DNA from: Paraburkholderia lacunae
GTDB taxonomy: Bacteria; Pseudomonadota; Gammaproteobacteria; Burkholderiales; Burkholderiaceae
Length of the DNA stretch: 64,000 nucleotides
Assembly (NCBI RefSeq): GCF_003353175.1
Contig: NZ_QHKS01000009.1
Span: forward strand, 248,001 to 312,000
Direction of reading: 5' to 3'
Shown piece by piece: positions 9,801 to 18,578 of this stretch. The position numbers were made by a program, and so were the translations under genes. The notes under the pieces were generated by a model. That model did no database searches. It was not told where the DNA came from and saw only the letters and a program-made list of their open reading frames with translations. Numbering within the stretch: the stretch's first letter is position 1; each line of letters starts with the position of its first letter.

Positions 9801-9834
9801 AAAAAAGACGCGTCAACTGCACGCGTCTTTTTTT
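9801..9834 (-). terminator. Bidirectional intrinsic terminator after the second binding-protein gene
   Basis: The stem GACGCGT/ACGCGTC around a 7-nt loop (9814-9820) is flanked by six A on the left and seven T on the right, so it can end transcription in either direction. It lies 27 bp past the stop of the leftward gene at 9861. This separates that gene from the binding-protein and permease operon downstream. Confidence 0.85.
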
Positions 9835-9860
9835 GGGGTTCCGTATCGCTTCGCCTTCGC

Positions 9861-11027
9861 TCAGTCGCCGGACAACTTCCACTTGCCGCCGACAATCTCC
9901 ACCATCACGCGCGCGCGCTGGTCGAGGCCAGCGTGGTCGTTCGCGCTCATATTGAAGATGCCGTGCGACGCGGACATGTCTTGGGTGCTTTCAAGTGCTG
10001 CACGCAGCGCTTCGCGGAAGCCGGGCGTGCCGGGCTGCCCCTTCTTCAGCGCCAGCGCAATCGCGCGCTGCAGCAGCAAGCCTGCGTCCCATGCGTGACC
10101 GCCGAAGGTCGAAACCGAACCGGCACCATATGCGCCTTCGTATGCGCGCTTGTAGGCAAGCGCGGATTTCTTCACCGGATTCGAGTCAGGCAACTGGTCG
10201 GCGACCAGCAACGGGCCGGCCGGAAGATAAGTGCCTTCGCAATCTTTGCCGCACACGCGCAGGAAGTCGTTATTGGCGACGCCATGCGTCTGATAGTACT
10301 TGCCCTTGTAGCCGCGTTCCTTCAAGGTTTTCTGCGGCAACGCGGCCGGCGTGCCCGCGCCGGCGATCAGCACCGCATCCGGATTCTGCGACATGATCTT
10401 CAGCACCTGGCCGGTGACTGACGCATCGTTACGCGCGAAGCGCTCGTTTGCGACGACCTTGATCCTGGCAAGATCGGCAGCCTTGCCGAATTCCTTGAAC
10501 CAGCTTTCCCCGTAAGCATCGGCAAAGCCGATGAATGCGACGGTCTTCACGCCATGATTCGCCATGTGCTGCGCGATCGCGGTGGCCATCAGAATGTCGT
10601 TCTGGGGCGTCTTGAAGACCCAGGCGCGCTTCGCGTCCATCGGCTCGACGATGGTTGCGGCCGCAGCCATCGAGATCATCGGCGTGATGCTTTGCGCGGC
10701 GACATCGGTCATGGCGAGCGAATTCGGCACGACGGTCGAGCCGATCAGCGCGTCCACGTGATCTTCGCTGGTGAGCTTGCGCGCGTTCTTGACCGCCTGG
10801 GTCGAATCGGTGGCGTCGTCGAGCACGATGTAGTCGATTTTCTGGCCTGCCACTTCTTTGGGCAGCAGCGCAATCGTGTTCTTTTCCGGAATACCGAGCG
10901 ACGCGGCCGGGCCTGTTGCCGATACGGTGACGCCGATTTTCACTTCCGCGAATGCATGGCCGCTCCATGCCGCGGATATTCCGGTAGCGACCAATGCCGC
11001 GCTCATCCAACGCAATGCCGACTTCAT
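9861..11027 (-). CDS. Second periplasmic substrate-binding protein, tandem paralogue
   Basis: A 388-residue periplasmic receptor starting MKSALRWMSAALVATGISAAWSGHAFA, a signal peptide with an AFA cleavage site. The mature part starts EVKIGVTVSATGPAASLG. It is very similar along its length to the downstream gene product at 8259-9419, including the CGKDCEG and DQLPDSNPVKKS segments, so the pair arose by tandem duplication. It has its own terminator at 9801-9834 and an upstream dyad, so it is probably a separate transcription unit. It may supply the same LivHMGF permease with a different ligand. Confidence 0.9.
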   Translation of the reverse strand: MKSALRWMSAALVATGISAAWSGHAFAEVKIGVTVSATGPAASLGIPEKNTIALLPKEVAGQKIDYIVLDDATDSTQAVKNARKLTSEDHVDALIGSTVVPNSLAMTDVAAQSITPMISMAAAATIVEPMDAKRAWVFKTPQNDILMATAIAQHMANHGVKTVAFIGFADAYGESWFKEFGKAADLARIKVVANERFARNDASVTGQVLKIMSQNPDAVLIAGAGTPAALPQKTLKERGYKGKYYQTHGVANNDFLRVCGKDCEGTYLPAGPLLVADQLPDSNPVKKSALAYKRAYEGAYGAGSVSTFGGHAWDAGLLLQRAIALALKKGQPGTPGFREALRAALESTQDMSASHGIFNMSANDHAGLDQRARVMVEIVGGKWKLSGD

Positions 11028-11049
11028 TCCGCTCCTCGATCTACCCCGT

Positions 11050-11105
11050 TATTCACTCGAACTTAAATCCGTGGATTTAAATCCCGACCCAGCGGTCGGT
11101 GAATA
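11050..11105. promoter_or_regulatory. Nested inverted repeats upstream of the second binding-protein gene
   Basis: An inner palindrome TTAAATCC-GT-GGATTTAA (11063-11080) sits inside an outer pair TATTCAC (11050-11056) and GTGAATA (11099-11105). The inner repeat is 35 bp before the ATG at 11027, where an operator or a 5' leader structure would act. No known regulator motif was recognised. Confidence 0.4.
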
Positions 11106-11240
11106 GCGAGTTTAGCGGAGCAGACCCGCGCGCTGCAAGCGCTTTGCAGGGTATCGGCGTTTGAAACAGGGCATTGTCCGGTGCATAAAAAAAGCCACCG
11201 AATTAGCGGAAGATTTGAATAGCGCTTTATGAAAAGCCAA

Positions 11241-11278
11241 ATAAAAAGCGCTGTCGGATATTAATCCAACAGCGCTTT
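11241..11278 (-). terminator. Intrinsic terminator of the second liv operon
   Basis: Arms AAAGCGCTGT (11245-11254) and ACAGCGCTTT (11269-11278) form a 10-bp stem, extended by a GGA/TCC pairing inside. Read leftward the stem runs into TTTTTAT. It lies about 250 bp beyond the livM stop at 11525. The 497-bp spacer 11028-11524 otherwise shows only the dyads near 11050-11105 and no convincing gene. Confidence 0.7.
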
Positions 11279-11524
11279 CGTCTGGGCACTGAGTGCCTCA
11301 TTGTCTCCTCGTTCTCCGCCTGCAAAATTCGTGCTGCATCAGAACTGCATGAAGGTTAAACGAGCACCTGGCCCTCTACAACTAGCAATTACCCTAGTGG
11401 TGCACTGCGGCACTGAATTGGGGCACGCTTCGCGCCAATCGGGCAAGGTTGCCATCCGCCAGCGGCGCTCGCCATCCCAGGTGATTTATGTCGGATTCCG
11501 AATCAATTTCGAACGTCGCGTGTT

Positions 11525-12499
11525 TCAGGCCCTCAACGGCCGCACACGCGCGATGATCTCGCCGACAATGCCGCGCCGGAACGCCAGCACGCAGGCGATG
11601 AAAATCACGCCCGTCACAATGGTCACCGACTCGCCCAACGAGCGAAACCATTCGATGCCCGTCGACGACGCTAGCGCCCCGCCGATATCGCCCAGCCGAT
11701 CTTCGAGCGCGACGATCAGCGCGGCGCCGAGCAGCGGCCCGAACAGCGTGCCCATGCCGCCGACCAGCGTCATCAGGACCACCAGCCCCGACATGGTCCA
11801 GTACGCGTCGCTCAAGGTCTCGAAACCCTGCACCAGCACCTTCAGCGAACCCGCAAGGCCGGCGAGCCCCGCAGACAGAATGAACGCCAGCAGCTTGAAG
11901 CGATCGGTATCGTAGCCGAGCGACACCGCGCGCGGCTCGTTTTCCTTGATCGCCACCAGCACCTGACCAAACGGCGAATGCACGATCCGCACGATCAGCA
12001 GGAACGCCGCCACCATCACGGCGAGCACGACAAAGTACAGCGTGACGTCGGACGACAGATTCAGCAACCCGAACAGCTTGCCGCGCGGCACGCCTTGAAG
12101 ACCGTCCTCGCCGTGCGTGAACGGCGCTTGCAGGAACACGAAGTAGACCATCTGGGCGAGCGCCAGCGTCACCATCGCGAAGTAGATGCCCTGCCGGCGG
12201 ATCGCGAAGAGGCCGACGATCAAGCCGAGCAACGTCGCCGACGCCGTGCCGGCCAGCACGCCGAGCTCCGGCGGGAGACCGAGCGTCTGCATCGCATAGC
12301 CGGTGATGTAGCCGGCCGAGGCGAGAAACATCGCGTGACCGAACGACAGCAAACCGGTGTAGCCGATCAACAGATTGAACGCGGCCGCGAACAGCGCGAA
12401 GCACATCACCTTCATCACGAACAGCGGATAGATGCCGAGCACGGGCACCGCGAGGAGCACGAGCAGCAGCAGACCGTAGAGCGCTTTTCTCTGCATCAT
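11525..12499 (-). CDS. livM: Branched-chain amino acid-type ABC permease, LivM (second importer)
   Basis: Inner-membrane permease, 324 residues, almost wholly hydrophobic with about eight to ten helices. The stretch AAFNLLIGYTGLLSFGHAMFLASAGYITGYAM is the LivM signature, and the EAA-like loop GQVLVAIKENEPRAVSLGYDTDRFKLLAF follows the family pattern. The ATG at 12499 overlaps the TGA of livH in an ATGA junction. It is the last gene of an operon in the order livG, livF, binding protein, livH, livM. Substrate specificity cannot be read from the sequence. Confidence 0.92.
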   Translation of the reverse strand: MMQRKALYGLLLLVLLAVPVLGIYPLFVMKVMCFALFAAAFNLLIGYTGLLSFGHAMFLASAGYITGYAMQTLGLPPELGVLAGTASATLLGLIVGLFAIRRQGIYFAMVTLALAQMVYFVFLQAPFTHGEDGLQGVPRGKLFGLLNLSSDVTLYFVVLAVMVAAFLLIVRIVHSPFGQVLVAIKENEPRAVSLGYDTDRFKLLAFILSAGLAGLAGSLKVLVQGFETLSDAYWTMSGLVVLMTLVGGMGTLFGPLLGAALIVALEDRLGDIGGALASSTGIEWFRSLGESVTIVTGVIFIACVLAFRRGIVGEIIARVRPLRA

Positions 12500-13380
12500 T
12501 TTTCCTTGCCGAAGAGACCCGCCGGGCGCACCAGCAACACGAGCGCCATGATGACGAAGACCACGGTGGCCGACGCTTCCGGGTAAAACACCCGCGTCAA
12601 TCCTTCGATTACGCCGAGCAACAGGCCAGTCAGAATCGAGCCCATGATCGAACCCATCCCGCCGATCACGACCACCGCGAACACGGTGATGATCATCGGC
12701 TGGCCCATCAGCGGCGAGACCTGGATCACCGGTGCCGCGAGTACGCCGGCAAACGCCGCGAGCGCGACGCCGAAGCCATAGGTGAGCGTGATCATCAGCG
12801 GCACGTTGATGCCGAACGCCTCAACCAGTTTCGGGTTCTCGGTGCCCGCGCGCAGATAGGCGCCAAGGCGCGTCTTCTCGATCACGAACCACGTCGCGAA
12901 GCAGACCGCCAGCGAGGCCACCACGACCCACGCGCGATAGTTCGGCAGGAACATGAAGCCGAGATTGGTTGCGCCGGAGAGCGCCGACGGCACGTCGTAC
13001 GGCTGGCCGGAAGATCCGTAGATCGAACGGAACACGCCCTCCACGACGAGCGTGAGTCCGAATGTGAGCAAGAGTCCGTACAGATGATCGAGCCTGTACA
13101 GCCAGCGCAGCATCGAACGTTCGATCAAGACACCGAACAGGCCGACGACCAGCGGCGCGAGCACCAGCATCGCCCAATACGGCAGACCGAAATACGAGAA
13201 GCCCATCCACGCGAGCATCGCGCCGAGCATGAACAACGCGCCGTGCGCGAAGTTGATCACGTTGAGCAAGCCGAAGATCACCGCAAGGCCGAGGCTCAGA
13301 ATCGCGTAGAACGAGCCGTTCACGAGCCCCAGCAGCAGCTGGCTCAGCATTGCCGGTAGCGGAACGCCAAAGATGTCCAT
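12496..13380 (-). CDS. livH: Branched-chain amino acid-type ABC permease, LivH (second importer)
   Basis: Inner-membrane permease of 294 residues, the usual LivH length. It opens MDIFGVPLPAMLSQLLLGLVNGSFYAILSLGLAVIFGLLNVINFAHGALFMLGAM, the classic LivH N-terminus, and carries VVIGGMGSIMGSILTGLLLGVIEGL near residues 235-260. It lies 191 bp downstream of the binding-protein gene, with a stem-loop between them, and overlaps livM by 4 bp. Confidence 0.93.
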   Translation of the reverse strand: MDIFGVPLPAMLSQLLLGLVNGSFYAILSLGLAVIFGLLNVINFAHGALFMLGAMLAWMGFSYFGLPYWAMLVLAPLVVGLFGVLIERSMLRWLYRLDHLYGLLLTFGLTLVVEGVFRSIYGSSGQPYDVPSALSGATNLGFMFLPNYRAWVVVASLAVCFATWFVIEKTRLGAYLRAGTENPKLVEAFGINVPLMITLTYGFGVALAAFAGVLAAPVIQVSPLMGQPMIITVFAVVVIGGMGSIMGSILTGLLLGVIEGLTRVFYPEASATVVFVIMALVLLVRPAGLFGKEK

Positions 13381-13499
13381 TGAAGCCCTAACCCATCGCC
13401 AAGGTGAGATCGGTTACGCACGATCCGGCCGCCGCGCAATCGACGGGAACTGCTCCGGTCGCGCGCGGCATGTGAAACGGTTTGCCGCCCGGCCGCCCA

Positions 13500-13542
13500 C
13501 GCAACGACATGCAGCGCGCCTGGCACGTGGCATGTCGTTGCG
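13500..13542 (-). other. Stem-loop between binding-protein and livH genes
   Basis: A perfect 13-bp inverted repeat (CGCAACGACATGC at 13500-13512, GCATGTCGTTGCG at 13530-13542) encloses a 17-nt loop. There is no U tract, so it looks like a stability or attenuation hairpin rather than a full terminator. The first liv operon has a comparable hairpin at the same junction (8148-8178). Confidence 0.6.
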
Positions 13543-13571
13543 CGGACCGCTAGACGGCCTTCAGTCCTCGC

Positions 13572-14786
13572 TTATTTCCATAGCGCGCAGCGCGTTTCCG
13601 TCTTGGTGGTGAACGCCTGCTCGCCGGGGATCGTCGCGGTGATCTTGTAGTAGTCCCACGGTTCTTTGGATTCAGCCGGCGTCTTCACCTGCATCAGGTA
13701 CATGTCGTGGATCATGCTGCCGTCCTGACGGATGTAACCCTTCGCAAAGAAGTCGTCGACCTTGGTCTTCTTCAGTTGCGCCATCACCTTGTCGGAATCG
13801 GTCGAGCCGACTGTCTGCACCGCCTTCAGGTAGGTCATGGTCGCCGAGTAGTCGGCGGCCTGCAGGCTCGACGGCATCTTGCGCATCTTGTCGAAGTAGC
13901 GCTGCGACCACTTGCGCGTGTTGGCGTCCCTGTTCCAGTACCAGCTGTCGGTCAACACCAGGCCTTGCGTGGTTTCCAGACCCAGGCTGTGGATATCGTT
14001 GATGAACACCAGCAATGCGGCGAGCTTCATCGACTTCGTGATGCCGAATTCCTTCGCCGCCTTGATCGAGTTGATCGTGTCGCCGCCGGCGTTGGCAAGG
14101 CCCAGAATCTGCGCCTTCGATGCCTGCGCCTGCAACAGGAACGACGAAAAGTCCGACGCCGACAGCGGATGACGCACCTCGCCCAGCACCTGGCCGCCGG
14201 TCGCTTTCACCACATCGGCGGTATTCTTTTCGAGCGCCTTGCCGAACGCGTAGTCGGCGGTCAGGAAATACCACGTCTTGCCGCCCTGCTTCGTCACCGC
14301 TGAGCCCGTGCCCTTGGCGAGCGCCGTCGTGTCGTACGCATAGTGAATCGTGTACGGCGTGCATTGCTCGTTGGTCAGGGTATCTGCGCCCGCGCCGATG
14401 CTGATGTAGACCTTCTTCTTTTCAACGGCAACCGTGTTCATCGACAACGCGGTTGCCGAGTTCGTGCCGCCGATCAGCAGATCGACGTTGTCGCGATCGA
14501 ACCACTCACGCGCGCGCGATGCCGCAATGTCCGCCTTGTTCTGGTGATCCGCGTAGACCACCGTGACCGGCTTGCCGTTGACCTTGCCGCCAAAGTCCGC
14601 GACCGCCATGCGGATCGCTTCGAGACCGCCCTGGCCATCGATATCCGCGTACAGACCCGACATGTCGGTGATGAAGCCGATCTTTACGGCATCGTCAGCG
14701 GCCTGCGCGCTGCCCATCGTCAAAGCGGCGCCGGCGGCAACCGCAAAACAAAGTGTCGCTAGGCGCGCGATTGGGTTCTTCTTCAT
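13572..14786 (-). CDS. Periplasmic substrate-binding protein of the second importer
   Basis: A 404-residue receptor with signal peptide MKKNPIARLATLCFAVAAGAALTMGSAQA. The mature part opens DDAVKIGFITDMSGLYADIDGQGG, a Peripla_BP_6 fold. It is only distantly similar to the two receptors at 8259 and 9861, so it probably binds a different ligand. The start follows a good AGGAGACAGGA ribosome-binding site. Cysteines occur in NEQCTPYTIHY and near the C-terminus (ETRCALWK). It lies between livF and livH on the same strand and is part of that operon. Confidence 0.9.
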   Translation of the reverse strand: MKKNPIARLATLCFAVAAGAALTMGSAQAADDAVKIGFITDMSGLYADIDGQGGLEAIRMAVADFGGKVNGKPVTVVYADHQNKADIAASRAREWFDRDNVDLLIGGTNSATALSMNTVAVEKKKVYISIGAGADTLTNEQCTPYTIHYAYDTTALAKGTGSAVTKQGGKTWYFLTADYAFGKALEKNTADVVKATGGQVLGEVRHPLSASDFSSFLLQAQASKAQILGLANAGGDTINSIKAAKEFGITKSMKLAALLVFINDIHSLGLETTQGLVLTDSWYWNRDANTRKWSQRYFDKMRKMPSSLQAADYSATMTYLKAVQTVGSTDSDKVMAQLKKTKVDDFFAKGYIRQDGSMIHDMYLMQVKTPAESKEPWDYYKITATIPGEQAFTTKTETRCALWK

Positions 14787-14839
14787 TCCTGTCTCCTGGT
14801 TTCCTGGCTTGTGGTTATCAGAGGCAATCGGACGCTTTT

Positions 14840-15598
14840 TTATACGCCCAGTAGATCGTGCAGTACCGGCATCTTGCTTTCGAGTTCGCTGGCCTCGAAG
14901 TGTTCGACAATGCCGCCGTGTTCCATCACGTAGAAGCGATCGGCGAGCGGCGCGGCAAAGCGGAAATTCTGTTCGACCATCACGACCGTGTAGCCGCGAC
15001 CCTTGAGCGTGACGATCATGCGCGCGAGCGCTTGCACGATGACGGGCGCAAGGCCTTCCGAGATTTCGTCGAGCAAAAGGAGGCTTGCGCCGGTGCGCAG
15101 AATGCGCGCGACCGCCAGCATCTGCTGCTCGCCACCCGACAGACGCGTGCCTTGGCTCATGCGGCGTTCGTGCAGGTTCGGAAACATCGAATAGATTTCT
15201 TCGAGCGACATCATGTGCGCCTTGTCGCCGACGGGCGGCGGCAGCAGCAGGTTTTCCTCACACGACAGGCTCGAAAAAATCCCGCGCTCTTCCGGGCAAT
15301 AACCGATGCCGCAATGCGCGATGCGATGCGTGGGCAGGTGGATGGTTTCGCGCCCGCCGATGCGGATCGAACCGGTGCGGCGGCCAGTGAGCCCCATGAT
15401 CGCGCGCAGCGTCGTGGTACGGCCCGCGCCATTGCGGCCGAGCAGCGTGACGACTTCCCCGCGATTCACCGTCAGGTCGACGCCGTGCAGGATGTGGGAT
15501 TCCCCGTACCACGCTTGCAGACCCGCAATTTCCAGCGCAGGGGCGCTGCTGGTTGTGTCGCTCACTTCGAGGCTTTCGCGCTCGGCAATCGTATTCAT
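14840..15598 (-). CDS. livF: LivF-type ABC ATPase with Arg in place of the Walker A Lys
   Basis: ATPase subunit of the second importer, 252 residues. The signature LSGGEQQ and Walker B LLLLDEISEGLAP are intact. The Walker A motif reads GRNGAGRTTT: the lysine that normally contacts the nucleotide phosphates is arginine (codon CGT, about 15431-15433). The rest of the protein is unbroken and of normal length, so this is not a decayed gene. The start overlaps the livG stop by 4 bp. Its ATPase activity is uncertain; the partner LivG has a normal Walker A, so the heterodimer could still work. Confidence 0.88.
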   Translation of the reverse strand: MNTIAERESLEVSDTTSSAPALEIAGLQAWYGESHILHGVDLTVNRGEVVTLLGRNGAGRTTTLRAIMGLTGRRTGSIRIGGRETIHLPTHRIAHCGIGYCPEERGIFSSLSCEENLLLPPPVGDKAHMMSLEEIYSMFPNLHERRMSQGTRLSGGEQQMLAVARILRTGASLLLLDEISEGLAPVIVQALARMIVTLKGRGYTVVMVEQNFRFAAPLADRFYVMEHGGIVEHFEASELESKMPVLHDLLGV

Positions 15599-16386
15599 GC
15601 GTGGGCTCCGGCGAGCGCCGCGTCAGCGCTGCCCATGTAGGCTTGCATCACGAGCGGATTCTTCGAGACTTCGGCGTAGCTGCCTTCAGCGAGCACTTCA
15701 CCGCGTTGCAGCACGGTGATCGTGTCGGAAATGCCGGCGATCACGTTCATGTTGTGCTCGACCATCAGAATGGTGCGGCCGCTCGATACCTTTTTGATCA
15801 ACGCCGTGACGCGATCGACGTCTTCATGGCCCATGCCTTGCGTAGGCTCGTCGAGCAGCATCAATTCCGGTTCCATCGCGAGCGTAGTGGCGATCTCCAG
15901 CGCCCGCTTGCGGCCATAGGACAGCTCTACTGTCAGCACGTCGGCGAAATCGGTCAATCCAACCTGCGTGAGCAAGTCCATGGCGCGGTCGTCGAGCTGG
16001 CGCAGCGTACGTTCGCTCTTCCAGAAATGAAATGCAGTGCCGAGCACGCGCTGCAGACCGATACGTACGTTCTGCAATGCTGTCAGATGTGGAAATACAG
16101 CGGAAATCTGGAACGACCGGATGATGCCGCGCCGTGCGATCTGCGCCGGCCGTTCATTGGTGATATCGATGCCGTTAAAGACGATCTGACCCGCCGTCGG
16201 TTCGAGGAATTTGGTGAGCAGATTGAAGCAGGTGGTCTTGCCCGCTCCATTTGGGCCGATCAGCGCATGGATCGAGCCACGGCGCACGCGCAGATTCACC
16301 CCGTTCACGGCGATGAAGCCTTTGAACTCGCGGGTGAGGCCGCGCGTTTCGAGAATCGTATCGCCGAGAATCATGTTCCCTTCCAT
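15595..16386 (-). CDS. livG: Branched-chain amino acid-type ABC ATPase, LivG (second importer)
   Basis: ATPase subunit of 263 residues. Walker A is GPNGAGKTT, the signature is LSYGRKR, Walker B is LMLLDEPTQGMG, and the switch region reads ILMVEHNMNVI. The C-terminal YAEVSKNPLVMQAYMGS segment matches the LivG tail. It is the first gene of the operon livG-livF-binding protein-livH-livM; placing ATPases before the receptor is less usual than receptor-first order. The ATG at 16386 (MEGNMILGD) was kept; the methionine four codons later is an alternative. Confidence 0.92.
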   Translation of the reverse strand: MEGNMILGDTILETRGLTREFKGFIAVNGVNLRVRRGSIHALIGPNGAGKTTCFNLLTKFLEPTAGQIVFNGIDITNERPAQIARRGIIRSFQISAVFPHLTALQNVRIGLQRVLGTAFHFWKSERTLRQLDDRAMDLLTQVGLTDFADVLTVELSYGRKRALEIATTLAMEPELMLLDEPTQGMGHEDVDRVTALIKKVSSGRTILMVEHNMNVIAGISDTITVLQRGEVLAEGSYAEVSKNPLVMQAYMGSADAALAGAHA

Positions 16387-16535
16387 ACGGAGTAAGGCGA
16401 AGCACTACGATCTTCCGCGCGAACCGCTGCGCGACGTTGGATGACGGCGGCAACCCCCGTGCCGCTCGTTGGCGTGCTGCACCAATCCGGACGGTAATCC
16501 ATGGCGCCACACGCAGCATGGGTGCCATTGTCGCG

Positions 16536-16559
16536 CCAATGATGCAGCGCATTCATTGG
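16536..16559. promoter_or_regulatory. Inverted repeat upstream of livG
   Basis: CCAATGA (16536-16542) and TCATTGG (16553-16559) form a near-symmetric dyad about 150 bp upstream of livG, with inner TGC/GCA pairing. The same CCAATGA word occurs in the spacers beside mmsA (18504 and 20199). The 304-bp spacer 16387-16690 otherwise shows only GC-rich dyads and no gene. Confidence 0.35.
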
Positions 16560-16690
16560 GATTTGCACTTAGTGGGCGGTGCCCGTTTTATGCACGCGCA
16601 AGGGGCCGCGGAGGCCCGTGGCGGCTTCGCGGCGCCTCGCCGCCATGCCCGTTGTCGCCCTGGCTGTCTAGCGGGTTCTCTTGTTGATTG

Positions 16691-18397
16691 TCACACCGCT
16701 GACATCGAAGGCGAAGCGTTCGTCTGCGTTACCGCATTGCCGGCCACGCGGGTGCGACGATCCTCGCGGATCATGTCGCTGGCGCGCTCGGCGATCATCA
16801 GCGTCGGCGAGTTGGTGTTGCCCGACGTGATAGTCGGCATGACTGATGCATCGACAACGCGCAGACCGTCAACACCTATGACTCGTAGCCGGTTGTCGAC
16901 CACGGCACCCGGATCGTCGCTCAAACCCATGCGGCAGGTACCGACGGGGTGAAAGATGGTCGTCCCGACCGCGCCCGCGGCCTGCTGAAGCTCCTCTTCG
17001 GTCTGAAACTGGACGCCGGGCAAGATCTCTTGCGGCCGATAGCGCGCGAGAGCGGGCGCCGCGGCGATGCGGCGCGTGAGACGCAGCGCGTTGGCGGCGA
17101 CGCGCCGGTCGTAATCGGTCGACAAATAGTTCGGCGCGATCAACGGCGGCGCCGAAGCATCGGCGGATTCGATGTGAATGCTGCCACGCGAAGTCGGTCG
17201 CAACTGGCACACCGACGCAGTGAACGCGTTGAAGCGATGCAGCGGTTCGCCGAAGCGATCGAGCGAAAGCGGCTGCACGTGGTATTCGAGGTCGGGGCGC
17301 GTGAGCGAGCGATCGTCCGGATCGGATTTGGCGAACGCGCCGAGTTGCGACGGCGACATGGACATGGGACCGCTTTGAAAGAGTGCGTACTGCATTCCAA
17401 TCATGAGCTTGCCCCACCAATGCGCGGACGCGGTGTTGAGCGTACGCACGCCGTCGACCTTGTAGGCCATGCGCAGCTGCAAATGGTCCTGCAGATTTTC
17501 ACCGACGCCACGCAGATCCCTGACGACCTCGATACCCAGATTCTGCAGACGTGCGCCGTTGCCGATGCCGGACAATTCCAGCAATTGCGGCGAGTTGACT
17601 GCGCCTGAGCTGAGGATCACCTCACAGCGGGCGTTGGCCAGATAGTCCGTGTGATCGCCGCGATATTCGACGCCGGTGCAGCGACGTCCTTCGAATACGA
17701 CGCGTTGCGTGTGTGCACCGGTGATGATGGTGAGATTCGGACGCTTGAGCACCGGACGCAGGAATGCTTTCGATGCGCTCCAACGGATGCCGCGTTTCTG
17801 ATTGACGTCGAAGTAGCCGACGCCGGTGTTGTCGCCGCGGTTGAAATCATCGGTGGCGGGGATGCCGGTTTGCTGCGCGGCTTTCGAGAACTCTTCGAGA
17901 ATTTTCCATTTGAGGCGTTGTTTTTCGACGCGCCAGGGGCCACCCGCTCCATGCGATTCGGACGCGCCGGCGTAGTGGTCTTCGCTGCGTTTAAAGATAG
18001 GGAGCACCGAGGTCCATGACCAGGAGGCGTCGTTAGTGATCCTGGCCCATTCATCGTAGTCTTCGCGCTGACCACGCATGTAGATCATGCCGTTGATCGA
18101 TGAGCTGCCGCCTAATACCCTGCCTCTTGGATATGACAGGGAGCGGCCATTCAGGCCAGGCTCCGGTTGGGTTTTGTAGAGCCAGTCTGTGCGAGGGTTG
18201 CCTATGCAGTAGAGGTAGCCTACCGGCACGTGAATCCAGTGGTAGTCATCCTTGCCACCGGCTTCCAATAGCAGAACCTGTATTTCCGGGTCCTCCGTCA
18301 GGCGGTTGGCTAACACGCAACCTGCCGTACCGGCGCCGACTATGATGTAGTCGAATTCGCCTTCCACACGACGGGTGGCTTTTGTTGTGGGCATCAT
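16691..18397 (-). CDS. GMC-family FAD-dependent oxidoreductase
   Basis: A 568-residue flavoprotein of the glucose-methanol-choline family. The N-terminal FAD loop is FDYIIVGAGTAGCVLANRL, followed by LLLEAGG and the GMC signature YPRGRVLGGSSSINGMIYMRG. The C-terminal active-site His and Asn regions are visible in FHPVGTCRMG and SVMPTITSGNTNSPTLMIAERA. Length and motifs resemble choline or alcohol dehydrogenase-like members; the substrate is unknown. No betaine aldehyde dehydrogenase or betI lies nearby, so a choline role is not supported. It follows mmsA on the same strand after a 181-bp spacer with a long dyad. Confidence 0.88.
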   Translation of the reverse strand: MMPTTKATRRVEGEFDYIIVGAGTAGCVLANRLTEDPEIQVLLLEAGGKDDYHWIHVPVGYLYCIGNPRTDWLYKTQPEPGLNGRSLSYPRGRVLGGSSSINGMIYMRGQREDYDEWARITNDASWSWTSVLPIFKRSEDHYAGASESHGAGGPWRVEKQRLKWKILEEFSKAAQQTGIPATDDFNRGDNTGVGYFDVNQKRGIRWSASKAFLRPVLKRPNLTIITGAHTQRVVFEGRRCTGVEYRGDHTDYLANARCEVILSSGAVNSPQLLELSGIGNGARLQNLGIEVVRDLRGVGENLQDHLQLRMAYKVDGVRTLNTASAHWWGKLMIGMQYALFQSGPMSMSPSQLGAFAKSDPDDRSLTRPDLEYHVQPLSLDRFGEPLHRFNAFTASVCQLRPTSRGSIHIESADASAPPLIAPNYLSTDYDRRVAANALRLTRRIAAAPALARYRPQEILPGVQFQTEEELQQAAGAVGTTIFHPVGTCRMGLSDDPGAVVDNRLRVIGVDGLRVVDASVMPTITSGNTNSPTLMIAERASDMIREDRRTRVAGNAVTQTNASPSMSAV

Positions 18398-18448
18398 TGT
18401 CTCCTAAGCTTTTTTGCTTCCCAGCGGCCTGGTTGTCCCTGTGCCTAC

Positions 18449-18541
18449 GGCGTTGACATTTCCTTTCATTCGGTTCATTGGCCTTACCCGTTGTAGGGCG
18501 ACACCAATGAACCAACAGCAAAGCGAGGAAAGGTCAACGCC
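18449..18541. repeat. Long imperfect inverted repeat between mmsA and the GMC gene
   Basis: Outer arms GGCGTTGAC (18449-18457) and GTCAACGCC (18533-18541) extend, with one mismatch, into TTTCCT/AGGAAA. Inner arms GGTTCATTGG (18472-18481) and CCAATGAACC (18504-18513) pair again around a 22-nt loop. The 93-bp element could fold as one long RNA hairpin between the mmsA stop (18579) and the GMC start (18397). No U tract follows. It could be a processing or attenuation structure, or a small repeated element. Confidence 0.55.
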
Positions 18542-18578
18542 ATTGGCGAACAAACCATAGCGCCGCAGATGCAAAAAA

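Noticed and set aside
9587..9895. Small open frames between the two binding-protein genes
   Set aside because: They cross a terminator and a palindrome and show no conserved features.
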